Assembly (NCBI GenBank): GCA_002085465.1
Contig: NBML01000020.1
Span: forward strand, 1 to 17,562
Origin: Desulfobacteraceae bacterium 4572_89
Lineage (GTDB): Bacteria > Desulfobacterota > Desulfobacteria > Desulfobacterales > Desulfobacteraceae
Direction of reading: 5' to 3'
Length of the DNA stretch: 17,562 nucleotides
The position numbers were made by a program, and so were the translations under genes. Shown piece by piece: positions 1-7,555 of the stretch (its first letter is position 1; every line of letters starts with the position of its first letter). The notes below the pieces were generated by a model. It did not search any database. It was not told where the DNA came from and saw nothing but the letters and a program-made list of their open reading frames with translations.

Positions 1-1
1 A

Positions 2-784
2 CATGTAACCTATTTGGGACCATCCGGATCACAGATAGGACATAAAGAGTCCATGAAAGATACCGCCAGAGTATTGGGCAGGATGTAGGATGGGATAGAA
101 TACCGTGGTTTTGCCCAGGAAACTGTTGAAATATTAGGGAAGTATGCCGGGGTCCCTGTGTGGAACGGTTTGACAAATGAATTTCATCCAACGCAGATTC
201 TGGCTGATTTTTTAACAATGATAGAGCATTGTGACAAACCGTTGAGAAACATATCATTCTGCTACATGGGTGATGCGAAAAATAACATGGGAAATTCTCT
301 CATGGTTGGGGCTGCGAAAATGGGTATGGATTTTAGAGCAGCCGCACCCAGGCAATGCCAGCCCGAGGAATCCCTGGTAAAAGAGTGTGAGAAAATTGCA
401 GAATCAACCAATGCAAATATCACTTTGACAGAAAATATTGAAGAAGCTGTCAAGAATGTGGATTTTATCTACACAGATGTATGGGTTTCAATGGGAGAAG
501 CACAAGAAGTCTGGGAAGAAAGAATTAAACTCCTTACACCCTACCAGGTGAATCAGAATGTTATGGATATGACTGGTAATAAAGATGTGAAATTTATGCA
601 TTGTTTGCCTGCCTTCCACGACCGACACACAACTATTGGTGAAGAAATTTATCAAAAGTATGGTTTGGAAGCACTTGAAGTAACCGACGACGTCATTGAA
701 TCAGACGCATCCATTGTAATGGATGAGGCAGAAAACAGGATGCACACCATCAAAGCGGTTATGGTTGCAACATTGGGACGGTGA
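2..784 (+). CDS. arcB: Ornithine carbamoyltransferase, 5'-partial, interrupted by an in-frame TAG
   Basis: Transfers the carbamoyl group between carbamoyl phosphate/ornithine and citrulline/phosphate; beside arginine deiminase it probably runs in the catabolic direction. The frame enters from outside the window, so about 75-80 N-terminal residues, including the STRTR carbamoyl-phosphate loop, are not seen. Visible family blocks in order are [62 protein letters not shown] (the ornithine-binding SMG loop), HCLPAFHD and [15 protein letters not shown]. The frame is open except for TAG at 86-88, where E. coli ArgI/ArgF and Pseudomonas ArcB have Tyr. The part from 158 on could only be made separately from a GTG start, and I see no ribosome site there; such a piece would lack half the active site. 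Stop TGA at 782-784; arcA follows 17 bases later. Family certain; arcB rather than argF is inferred from context. Whether it is functional is open. Confidence 0.88.
86..88 (+). other. In-frame amber codon inside the ornithine carbamoyltransferase gene
   Basis: The codons read GGC AGG ATG TAG GAT GGG ATA GAA, giving G-R-M-stop-D-G-I-E. The family consensus is GRMYDGIEYRG, so one base change from TAT or TAC explains it. No frameshift or deletion is visible on either side. Candidates are a recent nonsense mutation, a base-call error, or amber read-through (pyrrolysine or a suppressor tRNA). Confidence 0.9.
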
Positions 785-801
785 GTTCTACAGGAGGGAA
801 C

Positions 802-2061
802 ATGGAAAGAATCAAAGTAGAAGTAAATTCTGAAATAGGAGAACTTGAAGCCGTCATTCTCCATGCTCCGGGTCCGGAGGTTGAAAATATGACCCCGGAG
901 AATGCCCAACGTGCCCTCTACAGCGATATTTTAAATCTTTCTGAAGTAAAAAAAGAATACACACAGTTTAAAAAAATACTTGAAAAACATACAACGGTTT
1001 TCTTTGTAAAAGATCTGCTGGAAGATGTTTTAAAAAATGATGCCGTCAAAAAAGCCCTCTTAAAGGATATTTTTAAATATGAGAACGTCCAGGAAAATAT
1101 ATCTTTCCTGCATTCAAAAACTGCTTCTGAACTGGCCGGTCAATTAATTGAAGGCGTGGTGATGAAAAAAGACAATTTAACAAATTTTTTTGATCCGGAA
1201 CGGTATTCTCTTCATCCCCTGCACAATTTTTTCTTTACCCGGGATGCGTCTACCAGTATTGGCAATGAGGTTTTGATTAACTGTATGGCCAATAAAGTAA
1301 GGGAAAGAGAAAGTTTAATAATGGAGAGTATTTTTAATCATCACCCTATATTTGAAACCCAGACAATAAATCCATTCCGTTCAAGGAAACAAGTGCCGGG
1401 TTTGACAAGTGAAGGTGGAGATATTTTAGTGGCGCGGGAAGATGTACTGTTGATAGGTGTTGGCATGCGAACATCATCCCAGGGCATTGATTTTATTTTA
1501 AATCACCTGAAACATCAAAAAATGAAAAAACATATTATTGTTCAGGAGCTGCCTGAATCACCGGAATCATTTATTCATCTGGATATGGTATTTACATTTA
1601 TAGATAAAACCCATTGCATGATATACGAGCCCGTAATCCTTTCTTCAGGACAGCTGCGAACCATTCATATTAAAATCCAGGATGGAGAGACGCTGATTTC
1701 CGAAGAAAAGGATATTTTGTCTGTTTTACGTAAGCTGGATGTTAACGTAAGACCGATTTTATGTGGCGGACACAATGATCCCTGGATCCAGAAACGGGAA
1801 CAATGGCATAGCGGAACTAATTTTTTTGCCATGGCGCCGGGCAAATTAATGGGGTACAGGCGAAATGAATCTACACTTGAAGAACTAAATAAGATGGGGT
1901 ATGCCATTCTTTCTGCAGAAGATGTTATCAATAATAAAATTGATATCAAAATGTACAACAAATATGTGGTTACCATTTTTGGTTCTGAACTTGCCCGTGG
2001 TGGTGGTGGCGCACGGTGCATGACAATGCCTGTCAAACGAAAACCAGTGAACTGGATATAA
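802..2061 (+). CDS. arcA: Arginine deiminase
   Basis: Hydrolyses L-arginine to citrulline and ammonia in the cytoplasm, the first step of the arginine deiminase pathway. The 419-residue product matches the usual 400-420. From the ATG at 802, FTRDAS lies at 145-150, EGGD at 204-207 (substrate-binding Glu/Asp), the HLDMVF block with catalytic His and Asp at 259-264, [18 protein letters not shown] after residue 320, and the nucleophile Cys406 in [12 protein letters not shown]. All catalytic residues are present. The start is chosen because AGGAGGG (792-798) sits just upstream; a GTG at 781 overlapping the previous stop would add seven residues unlike the family N-terminus. It lies in an operon with the carbamoyltransferase upstream and the ornithine aminotransferase 17 bases downstream. 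Spot counts suggest it is more AT-rich than typA in the same window. Confidence 0.97.
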   Translation: MERIKVEVNSEIGELEAVILHAPGPEVENMTPENAQRALYSDILNLSEVKKEYTQFKKILEKHTTVFFVKDLLEDVLKNDAVKKALLKDIFKYENVQENISFLHSKTASELAGQLIEGVVMKKDNLTNFFDPERYSLHPLHNFFFTRDASTSIGNEVLINCMANKVRERESLIMESIFNHHPIFETQTINPFRSRKQVPGLTSEGGDILVAREDVLLIGVGMRTSSQGIDFILNHLKHQKMKKHIIVQELPESPESFIHLDMVFTFIDKTHCMIYEPVILSSGQLRTIHIKIQDGETLISEEKDILSVLRKLDVNVRPILCGGHNDPWIQKREQWHSGTNFFAMAPGKLMGYRRNESTLEELNKMGYAILSAEDVINNKIDIKMYNKYVVTIFGSELARGGGGARCMTMPVKRKPVNWI

Positions 2062-2078
2062 AAAAAGGAAGGTATTTT

Positions 2079-3278
2079 ATGAAAGCAGCAGAATTAATCA
2101 ATCTTGAAGACCGATACGGTGCGAAGAATTACAAACCTCTGGATGTGGTGTTGAGCAAGGGAAAGGGCATCTGGGTGTGGGACGTTGATGGAAATAAATA
2201 CATGGATTGTCTGTCTGCATATTCAGCAGTCAATCAGGGACATTGTCACCCGAAAATCCGGCAGGCGATGCTGGAACAGTCTGAGAAACTGACCTTAACC
2301 TCCCGGGCGTTTCGCAATGATCAGCTGGCCTTGTTGTACGAAGAGCTTTGCAAACTGACTGATTCCCATAAGGTTCTTCCCATGAATTCCGGTGCAGAGG
2401 CTGTTGAAACTGTGATCAAATGTGCCAGAAAATGGGGATATGAATCCAAGGACGTCCCAGAAGGGCAGGCCGAAATTATAGTGTGCAATGATAATTTCCA
2501 TGGTAGAACGTTGTCTATTATCGGATTCAGTACGGATGAAAACGCCAGGCAAAATTTCGGTCCGTTTACCCCGGGGTTTAAAACCATTCCATTTGGTGAT
2601 GCTGAGGCCCTGGAACAGGCCATTAATCCTAATACTGTGGCATTTCTTGTAGAACCCGTACAAGGAGAAGCCGGCGTAATTATCCCTCCCAAAGGATACT
2701 TAAAAAAGGTCCGTAACATCTGTACAGACAAAAATGTTCTTTTGATCTTGGATGAAATTCAAACCGGTCTTGGCAGGACAGGAAAGTTGCTGGCCGAAGA
2801 ACATGAAGGTATTCAAGCGGACCTCACCCTCATTGGAAAAGCCTTGTCAGGCGGTTTCTATCCTGTGTCAGCAGTATTGTCCAATGAGGCAGTGCTGGGG
2901 CTGCTGCAGCCGGGTCAGCATGGCAGTACATTTGGCGGCAATCCCCTGGCGTGTGCCGTGGCAAGACAGGCCCTGAAGGTATTGGTGGAGGAAAATATGG
3001 TTGAAAATGCAGAGAAGATGGGTACCTATTTTCTGGCAGAACTAAAAAAAATCAAACACAATAACATCAAAGAGGTTCGGGGTATCGGTCTGATGATTGC
3101 CATTGAATTAAAAGAAGGAACCCTGGGGGGTGCCAGGGCGATTTGCAAATCTCTCATGAAAATGGGAATCCTCTGCAAGGAAACCCATACCAACATCATC
3201 CGGTTTGCCCCGCCCCTGGTTATTCAAAAACAGGATATTGACTGGGCCGTGGATAAAATAAAGGATGCCTTTGCCTGA
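2079..3278 (+). CDS. rocD: Ornithine--oxo-acid aminotransferase
   Basis: PLP enzyme moving the delta-amino group of ornithine to 2-oxoglutarate, giving glutamate-5-semialdehyde (a route to proline or glutamate) and glutamate. The 399-residue length is typical. Class-III aminotransferase blocks are visible: [13 protein letters not shown] near 48-60, NSGAEAVE at 103-110 (phosphate-binding turn), NFHGRTL at 139-145, [12 protein letters not shown] from 224 with the PLP-nitrogen Asp225, and the Schiff-base Lys254 in [26 protein letters not shown] follows. This match is specific to ornithine aminotransferase rather than ArgD, from [10 protein letters not shown] and TLSIIGFS, though ArgD-like activity cannot be excluded. 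The start at 2079 has AAGGAAGG at 2065-2072; an earlier in-frame ATG at 2016 lies inside arcA and is rejected. It would consume the ornithine released by the upstream carbamoyltransferase. Confidence 0.94.
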   Translation: MKAAELINLEDRYGAKNYKPLDVVLSKGKGIWVWDVDGNKYMDCLSAYSAVNQGHCHPKIRQAMLEQSEKLTLTSRAFRNDQLALLYEELCKLTDSHKVLPMNSGAEAVETVIKCARKWGYESKDVPEGQAEIIVCNDNFHGRTLSIIGFSTDENARQNFGPFTPGFKTIPFGDAEALEQAINPNTVAFLVEPVQGEAGVIIPPKGYLKKVRNICTDKNVLLILDEIQTGLGRTGKLLAEEHEGIQADLTLIGKALSGGFYPVSAVLSNEAVLGLLQPGQHGSTFGGNPLACAVARQALKVLVEENMVENAEKMGTYFLAELKKIKHNNIKEVRGIGLMIAIELKEGTLGGARAICKSLMKMGILCKETHTNIIRFAPPLVIQKQDIDWAVDKIKDAFA

Positions 3279-3335
3279 TCTTATTCCCCAACAATTATAA
3301 TTTATCCGATCCTTACCTTTTTCTGGAATAAGGAT
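3271..3335 (+). promoter_or_regulatory. Possible leader or promoter with inverted repeats ahead of pyrB
   Basis: The 77-base gap before pyrB holds TATAAT at 3296-3301, with a TTGCCT-like -35 at 3271-3276 (19-base spacing, weak). Two overlapping inverted repeats are present: CTTATTCC (3280-3287) with GGAATAAG (3325-3332), and ATCCTTA (3309-3315) with TAAGGAT (3329-3335, 13-base loop). The two hairpins cannot form together, so an attenuator or operator is possible. No U tract follows, so this is not a simple terminator. Confidence 0.25.
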
Positions 3336-3355
3336 AATACAATTAGGAGGTCAAC

Positions 3356-4291
3356 ATGACCGGATTTAATTTAAAGCATGTTTATGAAGCTCAGCAATTT
3401 GATTTGGAACTGCTGGATATCATTTTTAACGTCACAGATAAAATGAAAGAGGATGTATCAGTAAAAAATAGACAATATGCTGATGTGCTCAAAGGTAAAA
3501 TCATGGCCTCTCTCTTTTATGAACCCTCCACTCGTACCCGGTTCTCGTTTGAGAGCGCAATGGCAAGGCTTGGCGGCAGTATTCTTACGACAGAAAATGC
3601 AAAAGAGTTTTCCAGTGCTGCAAAAGGTGAAACGCTTTATGACTCCACAAGTGTGATGTGCGGGTATGCAGATTTGATTGTCATGCGCCATAATGAACCT
3701 GGCAGCGCAAAACTGGCAGCAGATGTTTCAAGTGTTCCAGTTATCAATGCAGGTGATGGTTCAGGCCAGCATCCTACTCAGGCATTGTTGGATCTTTATA
3801 CGATTAAGGACAATTTTTCAGATATTGACGGACTTTCCATAGCCATGGTTGGTGATTTAAAATATGGACGTACGGTAAGGTCTCTTTCCTATTTATTGAC
3901 CAAATACAACAATATTAAGATTTATTATGTGTCCCCTTCTGTTTGCAGAATGGACGATGATATTAAAATGTATCTCAAAACCAATGAGGTGGAATGGGAA
4001 GAATTGGATTCCCTTGAAAAAGTGCTGCCTTTGGTGGACTGTGTCTATATGACACGCATCCAGAAGGAACGGTTTCATGACCCGAAAGATTATGAAGAAG
4101 CATCAGGTAAATATATTCTTGATTTGGAAAAAGTTAAATTAATGAAACAAAAAAGTATCATCATGCATCCTCTGCCACGTGTTGATGAAATATCCCAGGA
4201 AGTGGACAAAGATCCCAGGGCCCAGTATTTTAATCAGGCAAAAAATGGCCTTTATGTTCGAATGGCATTATTATATCAGCTTCTTAGGTAA
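3356..4291 (+). CDS. pyrB: Aspartate carbamoyltransferase catalytic subunit
   Basis: Joins carbamoyl phosphate and L-aspartate to N-carbamoylaspartate, the committed step of pyrimidine synthesis. The 311-residue length is standard for the catalytic chain. Motifs: FYEPSTRTRFSFE with the phosphate loop STRTR at 58-62, the SSAAKGE mobile loop with Lys90, GQHPTQALLDLYTI with HPTQ at 139-142, GDLKYGRTVRSL near 166, TRIQKERF near 233-240 and HPLPRVDEI at 271-279. All carbamoyl-phosphate and aspartate contacts I know of are kept, so this is a true ATCase and not a YgeW-type relative. TTAGGAGG upstream gives a strong ribosome site for ATG 3356. No regulatory-chain gene (pyrI) and no other pyr gene is adjacent. 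Its place behind arcB, arcA and rocD suggests use of carbamoyl phosphate released from citrulline, which is an inference. Confidence 0.96.
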   Translation: MTGFNLKHVYEAQQFDLELLDIIFNVTDKMKEDVSVKNRQYADVLKGKIMASLFYEPSTRTRFSFESAMARLGGSILTTENAKEFSSAAKGETLYDSTSVMCGYADLIVMRHNEPGSAKLAADVSSVPVINAGDGSGQHPTQALLDLYTIKDNFSDIDGLSIAMVGDLKYGRTVRSLSYLLTKYNNIKIYYVSPSVCRMDDDIKMYLKTNEVEWEELDSLEKVLPLVDCVYMTRIQKERFHDPKDYEEASGKYILDLEKVKLMKQKSIIMHPLPRVDEISQEVDKDPRAQYFNQAKNGLYVRMALLYQLLR

Positions 4292-4370
4292 TCGGTCTTT
4301 GAGATTGTAGTCTAAAGTTTCAAATACTTGCATTTATCATCCCTGAGCCATCTAATCTTTTTTGTTCTAT

Positions 4371-4727
4371 TCATCTTTCTGTACTTGATTCAAATTCTGA
4401 TTTTGACTTGGCATCTGTTTTATAAATTTCAGCCAGGGTTTCGATAACGTATCGGCATTCATCTGGAAAATTTTCTGCCGCATCTGCAAAGCCACGGCGG
4501 CCATGTGTCAGGCAATTGGCCATGATTGTTTTAAATTGACTGGATGAATTTCTGGACAAGGCATCGCATATCTGGATAGGCGGCGCTTTCCCCTTATCCC
4601 TTACTTGATAAAGAGAGTCTATGTTTTCACCTGCATGGCTTCGTCCGGTAAAAAACAGGGCTATCTTTCGGTTTTCATCAAGGACTGATATTATTCCCGT
4701 ATTCCATATCCCCAGCAGGATATTCAT
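4371..4727 (-). pseudogene. IS66-family transposase remnant
   Basis: A 118-residue open frame carries only the middle of the IS66 (TnpC) DDE transposase domain. Recognisable stretches are ENRKIALFFTGRSHAGEN, PPIQICDALSRN, TIMANCLTHGRRGF and FPDECRYVIETLAEIYK. Full IS66 transposases are about 500 residues, so the zinc-finger and helix-turn-helix N-terminus and the C-terminal catalytic Glu region are gone. No terminal inverted repeats or accessory orfs (tnpA/tnpB) are seen. It sits between the converging pyrB and aminopropyltransferase genes and is probably a dead scar of an insertion. Family assignment is strong; it is unlikely to be expressed as a useful protein. Confidence 0.85.
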
Positions 4728-4768
4728 CTTTTTTCAGAACAAAAAGGATAGTACTTTTTTGGAACTGT

Positions 4769-6505
4769 TTACTCCAGAAGCCAGGACTCGTGGTTGTAAA
4801 TAGTGAGCAGCAAAGGATAGAGGATGGTGTTGATCTCTTTTTTGTCTGTTTCAAGCATTTTTTTGCCAAAGACAAGCTCACTCCTAAATAAATCTGGGGT
4901 GATAAATCTGGTGTCCACCTGGAATTCAAGGGAGGCAAGCTTTTCCAGAATTTTATCTTTTTCTATGCCGGTATGGAAGGCCAGGTGCCAGCCCCAGTCG
5001 CCAAAACTTGGTACATTTTCATGAAAGGGCAGGGTGGTCAATCCTGCGGCCTCAATGGTTCTTCCAATGCACAAAAAACTTTCCTTTGCCAGGTAGGGTG
5101 AAGTTGACTGGACCACCATGATCCCGTTTCTGGACAAATGGTGTTTGATTTTTTTATAAAATTCCTTTGAATAAAGCTTGGCAAGCTCGGGCGTGGAAGG
5201 ATCTGGCATGTCCAAGATGATCACGTCCCAATATCCTGGAACCTGTTCTAAAAATTTGTCAGCATCAATATTCATGACTTTAACATCTGCCAGGTGTTGG
5301 GCCCTAGACGACTTTTTGACCATTGCCTGATCAGTAGAGGCTTGATCATTAGATGTTTGGCCAACCGGATCTGCTAGGCTTTTGTCAGTTGTTTCCATAT
5401 AGATTTGTCGGTCAGGCCCTGGAGTAATACCTTGTTCGGTCAGGGTAATTACTCTGGCATCCTGAAAGGAATTTTGGTTGATTCCGGTTAAAACAGGATG
5501 TGTTGCGGCAAGCTTTGTCATGGCAGGATCCAGATCCACCAGCATCACTTCTTTGACTCTCTTGTATTTCAGGACTTCCCTTAAGGCGCAGCCGTCTCCT
5601 CCGCCCAGAATGAGGACCCGTTCCCTGCCCTTTGCAAGGGTCATGGCCGGGTGAACCAGGGGCTCATGGTATCGGTCTTCATCTGTGCTGCACAATTGGA
5701 GGTTGCCGTTTAAAAACAGGCGGATTTCATCAAAGGGTTTGTAATGGGTGATGACAATGTGCTGGTATTGACTGGTCTGGCTGTAAATAATGGGATCATC
5801 ATACAGGGGTTGCTCGATTTTGACCTGCCATTCCCTGTTGTTCATGTACCCATATACAACGGCCAGAAAGGTGGTTCCCATGACCAGGGAGAGGAACAGA
5901 TTTTTGGGGATCAGTTTTTTTTTGGTAAAATAGACAAAGGTGATAAAGGCCAGGAAAAAATTCATTCCAGCAGTTAAAAAAGCTGCTTCCATGATTGGTG
6001 TGAATCTCAGGAACAAAAATACGTATATTAAAGATCCGACCAGGCTGCCGATATAATCAGCAGACAGGATATTGCCAAGATTTGTGGATAGTTCTTTGCT
6101 GTAATCATTATTGATTCTTAGGATAACCGGTATCTCCAGTCCGATCATAATCCCGATGAAACTGACGAAAAAGTAGAGGACCAGGCTGTAATGGGCTGTA
6201 TATCCATAGGATATATAGGTCAGGGTGGGGGAGAATCCCCCCATCAGTGCCAGGGCAATCTCAATGCCGATAAAGGCATATACCAGCCAGGGTTTGGAGA
6301 TTTTTGTCTGTATTAGGCTGCCAAATCCCATCCAGAACATCATAAGCCCTATTACCATGGCCCATTGCTCAAAGGCGTTGCCAAGGATCATGGAGGCAAG
6401 GCTTGCCTGGATATATTCAAGGATAATGCCGCAGGCCCCGCTGGCAAACATGCAGGCAATGAGCAGGAACGAGGCAAAATTAAAGGGGTTTCGTTTAATA
6501 GTCAT
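4769..6505 (-). CDS. Seven-helix membrane protein fused to a spermidine-synthase-type aminopropyltransferase
   Basis: Residues 1-220 hold about seven hydrophobic helices (near 11-35, 45-65, 73-92, 105-130, 145-170, 172-194, 200-220). Residues 235-548 form a polyamine aminopropyltransferase domain: YDDPIIYSQTSQYQHI (235-250), DEDRYHEPLVHPAM, the SAM site LILGGGDGCALRE (GGGDG at 301-305), VDLDP (323-327) and LDMPDPSTP (431-438). Family enzymes move aminopropyl from decarboxylated SAM to an amine; the real acceptor here is unknown. Odd: about 55 extra residues (352-407), polar and with a repeated DQAS-TDQA pattern, between two strands of the Rossmann fold. No clear Shine-Dalgarno precedes ATG 6505. 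It is last in the - strand operon, 142 bases after the DUF350 gene, with repeats in between. No speD-like gene is seen. The 578 residues fit other membrane-fused SpeE homologues. Confidence 0.9.
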   Translation of the reverse strand: MTIKRNPFNFASFLLIACMFASGACGIILEYIQASLASMILGNAFEQWAMVIGLMMFWMGFGSLIQTKISKPWLVYAFIGIEIALALMGGFSPTLTYISYGYTAHYSLVLYFFVSFIGIMIGLEIPVILRINNDYSKELSTNLGNILSADYIGSLVGSLIYVFLFLRFTPIMEAAFLTAGMNFFLAFITFVYFTKKKLIPKNLFLSLVMGTTFLAVVYGYMNNREWQVKIEQPLYDDPIIYSQTSQYQHIVITHYKPFDEIRLFLNGNLQLCSTDEDRYHEPLVHPAMTLAKGRERVLILGGGDGCALREVLKYKRVKEVMLVDLDPAMTKLAATHPVLTGINQNSFQDARVITLTEQGITPGPDRQIYMETTDKSLADPVGQTSNDQASTDQAMVKKSSRAQHLADVKVMNIDADKFLEQVPGYWDVIILDMPDPSTPELAKLYSKEFYKKIKHHLSRNGIMVVQSTSPYLAKESFLCIGRTIEAAGLTTLPFHENVPSFGDWGWHLAFHTGIEKDKILEKLASLEFQVDTRFITPDLFRSELVFGKKMLETDKKEINTILYPLLLTIYNHESWLLE

Positions 6506-6510
6506 TGTTC

Positions 6511-6555
6511 CAGGGCTTAAAATTACGGGGCTCAGAATTACAGGGTCCAGGTTTA
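6511..6555. repeat. Three degenerate 15-bp tandem repeats before the aminopropyltransferase start
   Basis: Three in-register units on the + strand: CAGGGCTTAAAATTA (6511-6525), CGGGGCTCAGAATTA (6526-6540) and CAGGGTCCAGGTTTA (6541-6555). Read on the - strand they end five bases before ATG 6505. Their sequence resembles the repeats at 9858-9962, for example TCTGAGCCCCGTAAT here against TCTGACACCCTGTAA there, so both gaps seem to carry one repeat family. Confidence 0.6.
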
Positions 6556-6565
6556 TATGGTATTA

Positions 6566-6653
6566 ATGTAATAGAAATTTGCATTTAGCCATTAGGCTTT
6601 AGCTAACAGCCAACAGCTAATGGCTAAATGCTCGCGCGATAGTTCTATTACAT
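6566..6653. repeat. Nested inverted-repeat element with 7-bp periodicity
   Basis: The outer arms are ATGTAATAGAA (6566-6576) and TTCTATTACAT (6643-6653), a perfect 11-bp pair. The inner arms GCATTTAGCCATTAG (6581-6595) and CTAATGGCTAAATGC (6617-6631) are a perfect 15-bp pair around a 21-base loop. From 6585 the sequence is also a run of about seven 7-bp units (TTAGCCA, TTAGGCT, TTAGCTA, ACAGCCA, ACAGCTA, ATGGCTA). The right outer arm covers the last codon and stop of the DUF350 gene. It could be a palindromic dispersed repeat, a miniature mobile element, or an RNA hairpin that lowers expression of the downstream aminopropyltransferase. Confidence 0.7.
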
Positions 6654-7538
6654 GGCATGGGCAATAATTATGGCCACCGCTGCAATGGCAGCTTCAACAA
6701 CCACCAGGGCCGCCACATTCCGGTCCTCCTTTATCTCCGTGGTCAGATTGGTGGTGGGAAGAATGATTTTGTCAATTATCATCCTGAAGACCAGGAGCAT
6801 GACCATTCCCCAGGCAGTGTAAATTCCAAAGTTTGCCAGGTCGCTTCCCCAGCCGGTAAAGGGTCCTGATATGCTTCCCATGAGGATGATGCCCAGGGCA
6901 ATAAGAATTCCGCCAAGGCCTATGCCGGCTGCCAGGTTATTGTCTTTGATCTCTTTTCTCACATTAAAGGGGGTGATCACTTCATAGATAAAGCCAAACA
7001 AAAGCAGGACCATCTGGCCAATGATAAAAAAGAGAATAACACTGGCAATGGATTGAAGAAAAGTTCCTCCCCCGCCTGACAGGCTTCCATTAAGGATAAA
7101 TCCCGTGGCAATATAAATACTGGCTTCAACCATTCCCACGGCTGTATTGCCAGTTATTTTCCGGCCGTCATCCATGGTAAATTCCCTGACACATTCAGCA
7201 TCATTGTCAAGGTGGGCCATCATTATAAAATCATTGATAAACCGGGATGAAAAAAGGAAACCCAGGATAATAAAACCGTCAATAATGAGCTGGGTCAGAT
7301 CCAGGGGAAAACCCCTGGAGTCTCCTGAAAAAGCCCCTGAAAGGGCAATGGCAATACCAAGATAAAGCCCGGCCCTCCTGAGTCCCACTGCCACGTTGCC
7401 ATCATCAATATGCTGATCGTCATCAAAGTCCTTTGTCCGCCTGTCATCCATAAGTTTGCCCAGCCAGATAAAGAAAATTCCGACCATGGCATAGATAAGT
7501 CCCTGGCCCAGGCCTGTGAGAATTGCTGGTAGATTCAT
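6648..7538 (-). CDS. Double DUF350 (YjfL-like) integral membrane protein
   Basis: The 296 residues are nearly all hydrophobic segments, about eight helices. The protein is built from four related units with a small-residue pattern N-x-A-x-G followed by a Gly-rich helix ending in SG: 47-72, 130-155, 200-225 and 272-293 (the last lacks the SG end). DUF350 proteins such as E. coli YjfL are about half this length with two units, so this is a fused duplicate. Its biochemical role is unknown; the family is seen near PspA-type and polyamine-enzyme genes, as I recall. The start at 7538 has AAGGAGA seven bases upstream, and the gene follows the lipoprotein gene by 17 bases, so the two are surely co-transcribed. 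Charged loops sit at 31-47, 108-128 and 262-274. Confidence 0.87.
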   Translation of the reverse strand: MNLPAILTGLGQGLIYAMVGIFFIWLGKLMDDRRTKDFDDDQHIDDGNVAVGLRRAGLYLGIAIALSGAFSGDSRGFPLDLTQLIIDGFIILGFLFSSRFINDFIMMAHLDNDAECVREFTMDDGRKITGNTAVGMVEASIYIATGFILNGSLSGGGGTFLQSIASVILFFIIGQMVLLLFGFIYEVITPFNVRKEIKDNNLAAGIGLGGILIALGIILMGSISGPFTGWGSDLANFGIYTAWGMVMLLVFRMIIDKIILPTTNLTTEIKEDRNVAALVVVEAAIAAVAIIIAHAM

Positions 7539-7555
7539 GTATTATCTCCTTAAAA

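Noticed and set aside
158..784. A separate short carbamoyltransferase starting at GTG 158
   Set aside because: The frame upstream of 158 is clear family sequence apart from one TAG, and no ribosome site precedes the GTG.
2016..2078. Earlier start of the ornithine aminotransferase inside arcA
   Set aside because: The 21 extra residues are out-of-frame arcA sequence; ATG 2079 has its own ribosome site and gives the family length.
4292..4370. Terminator after pyrB
   Set aside because: Only a weak bulged hairpin (CTTTGAGA with TCTAAAG) is present, and no T run follows directly.
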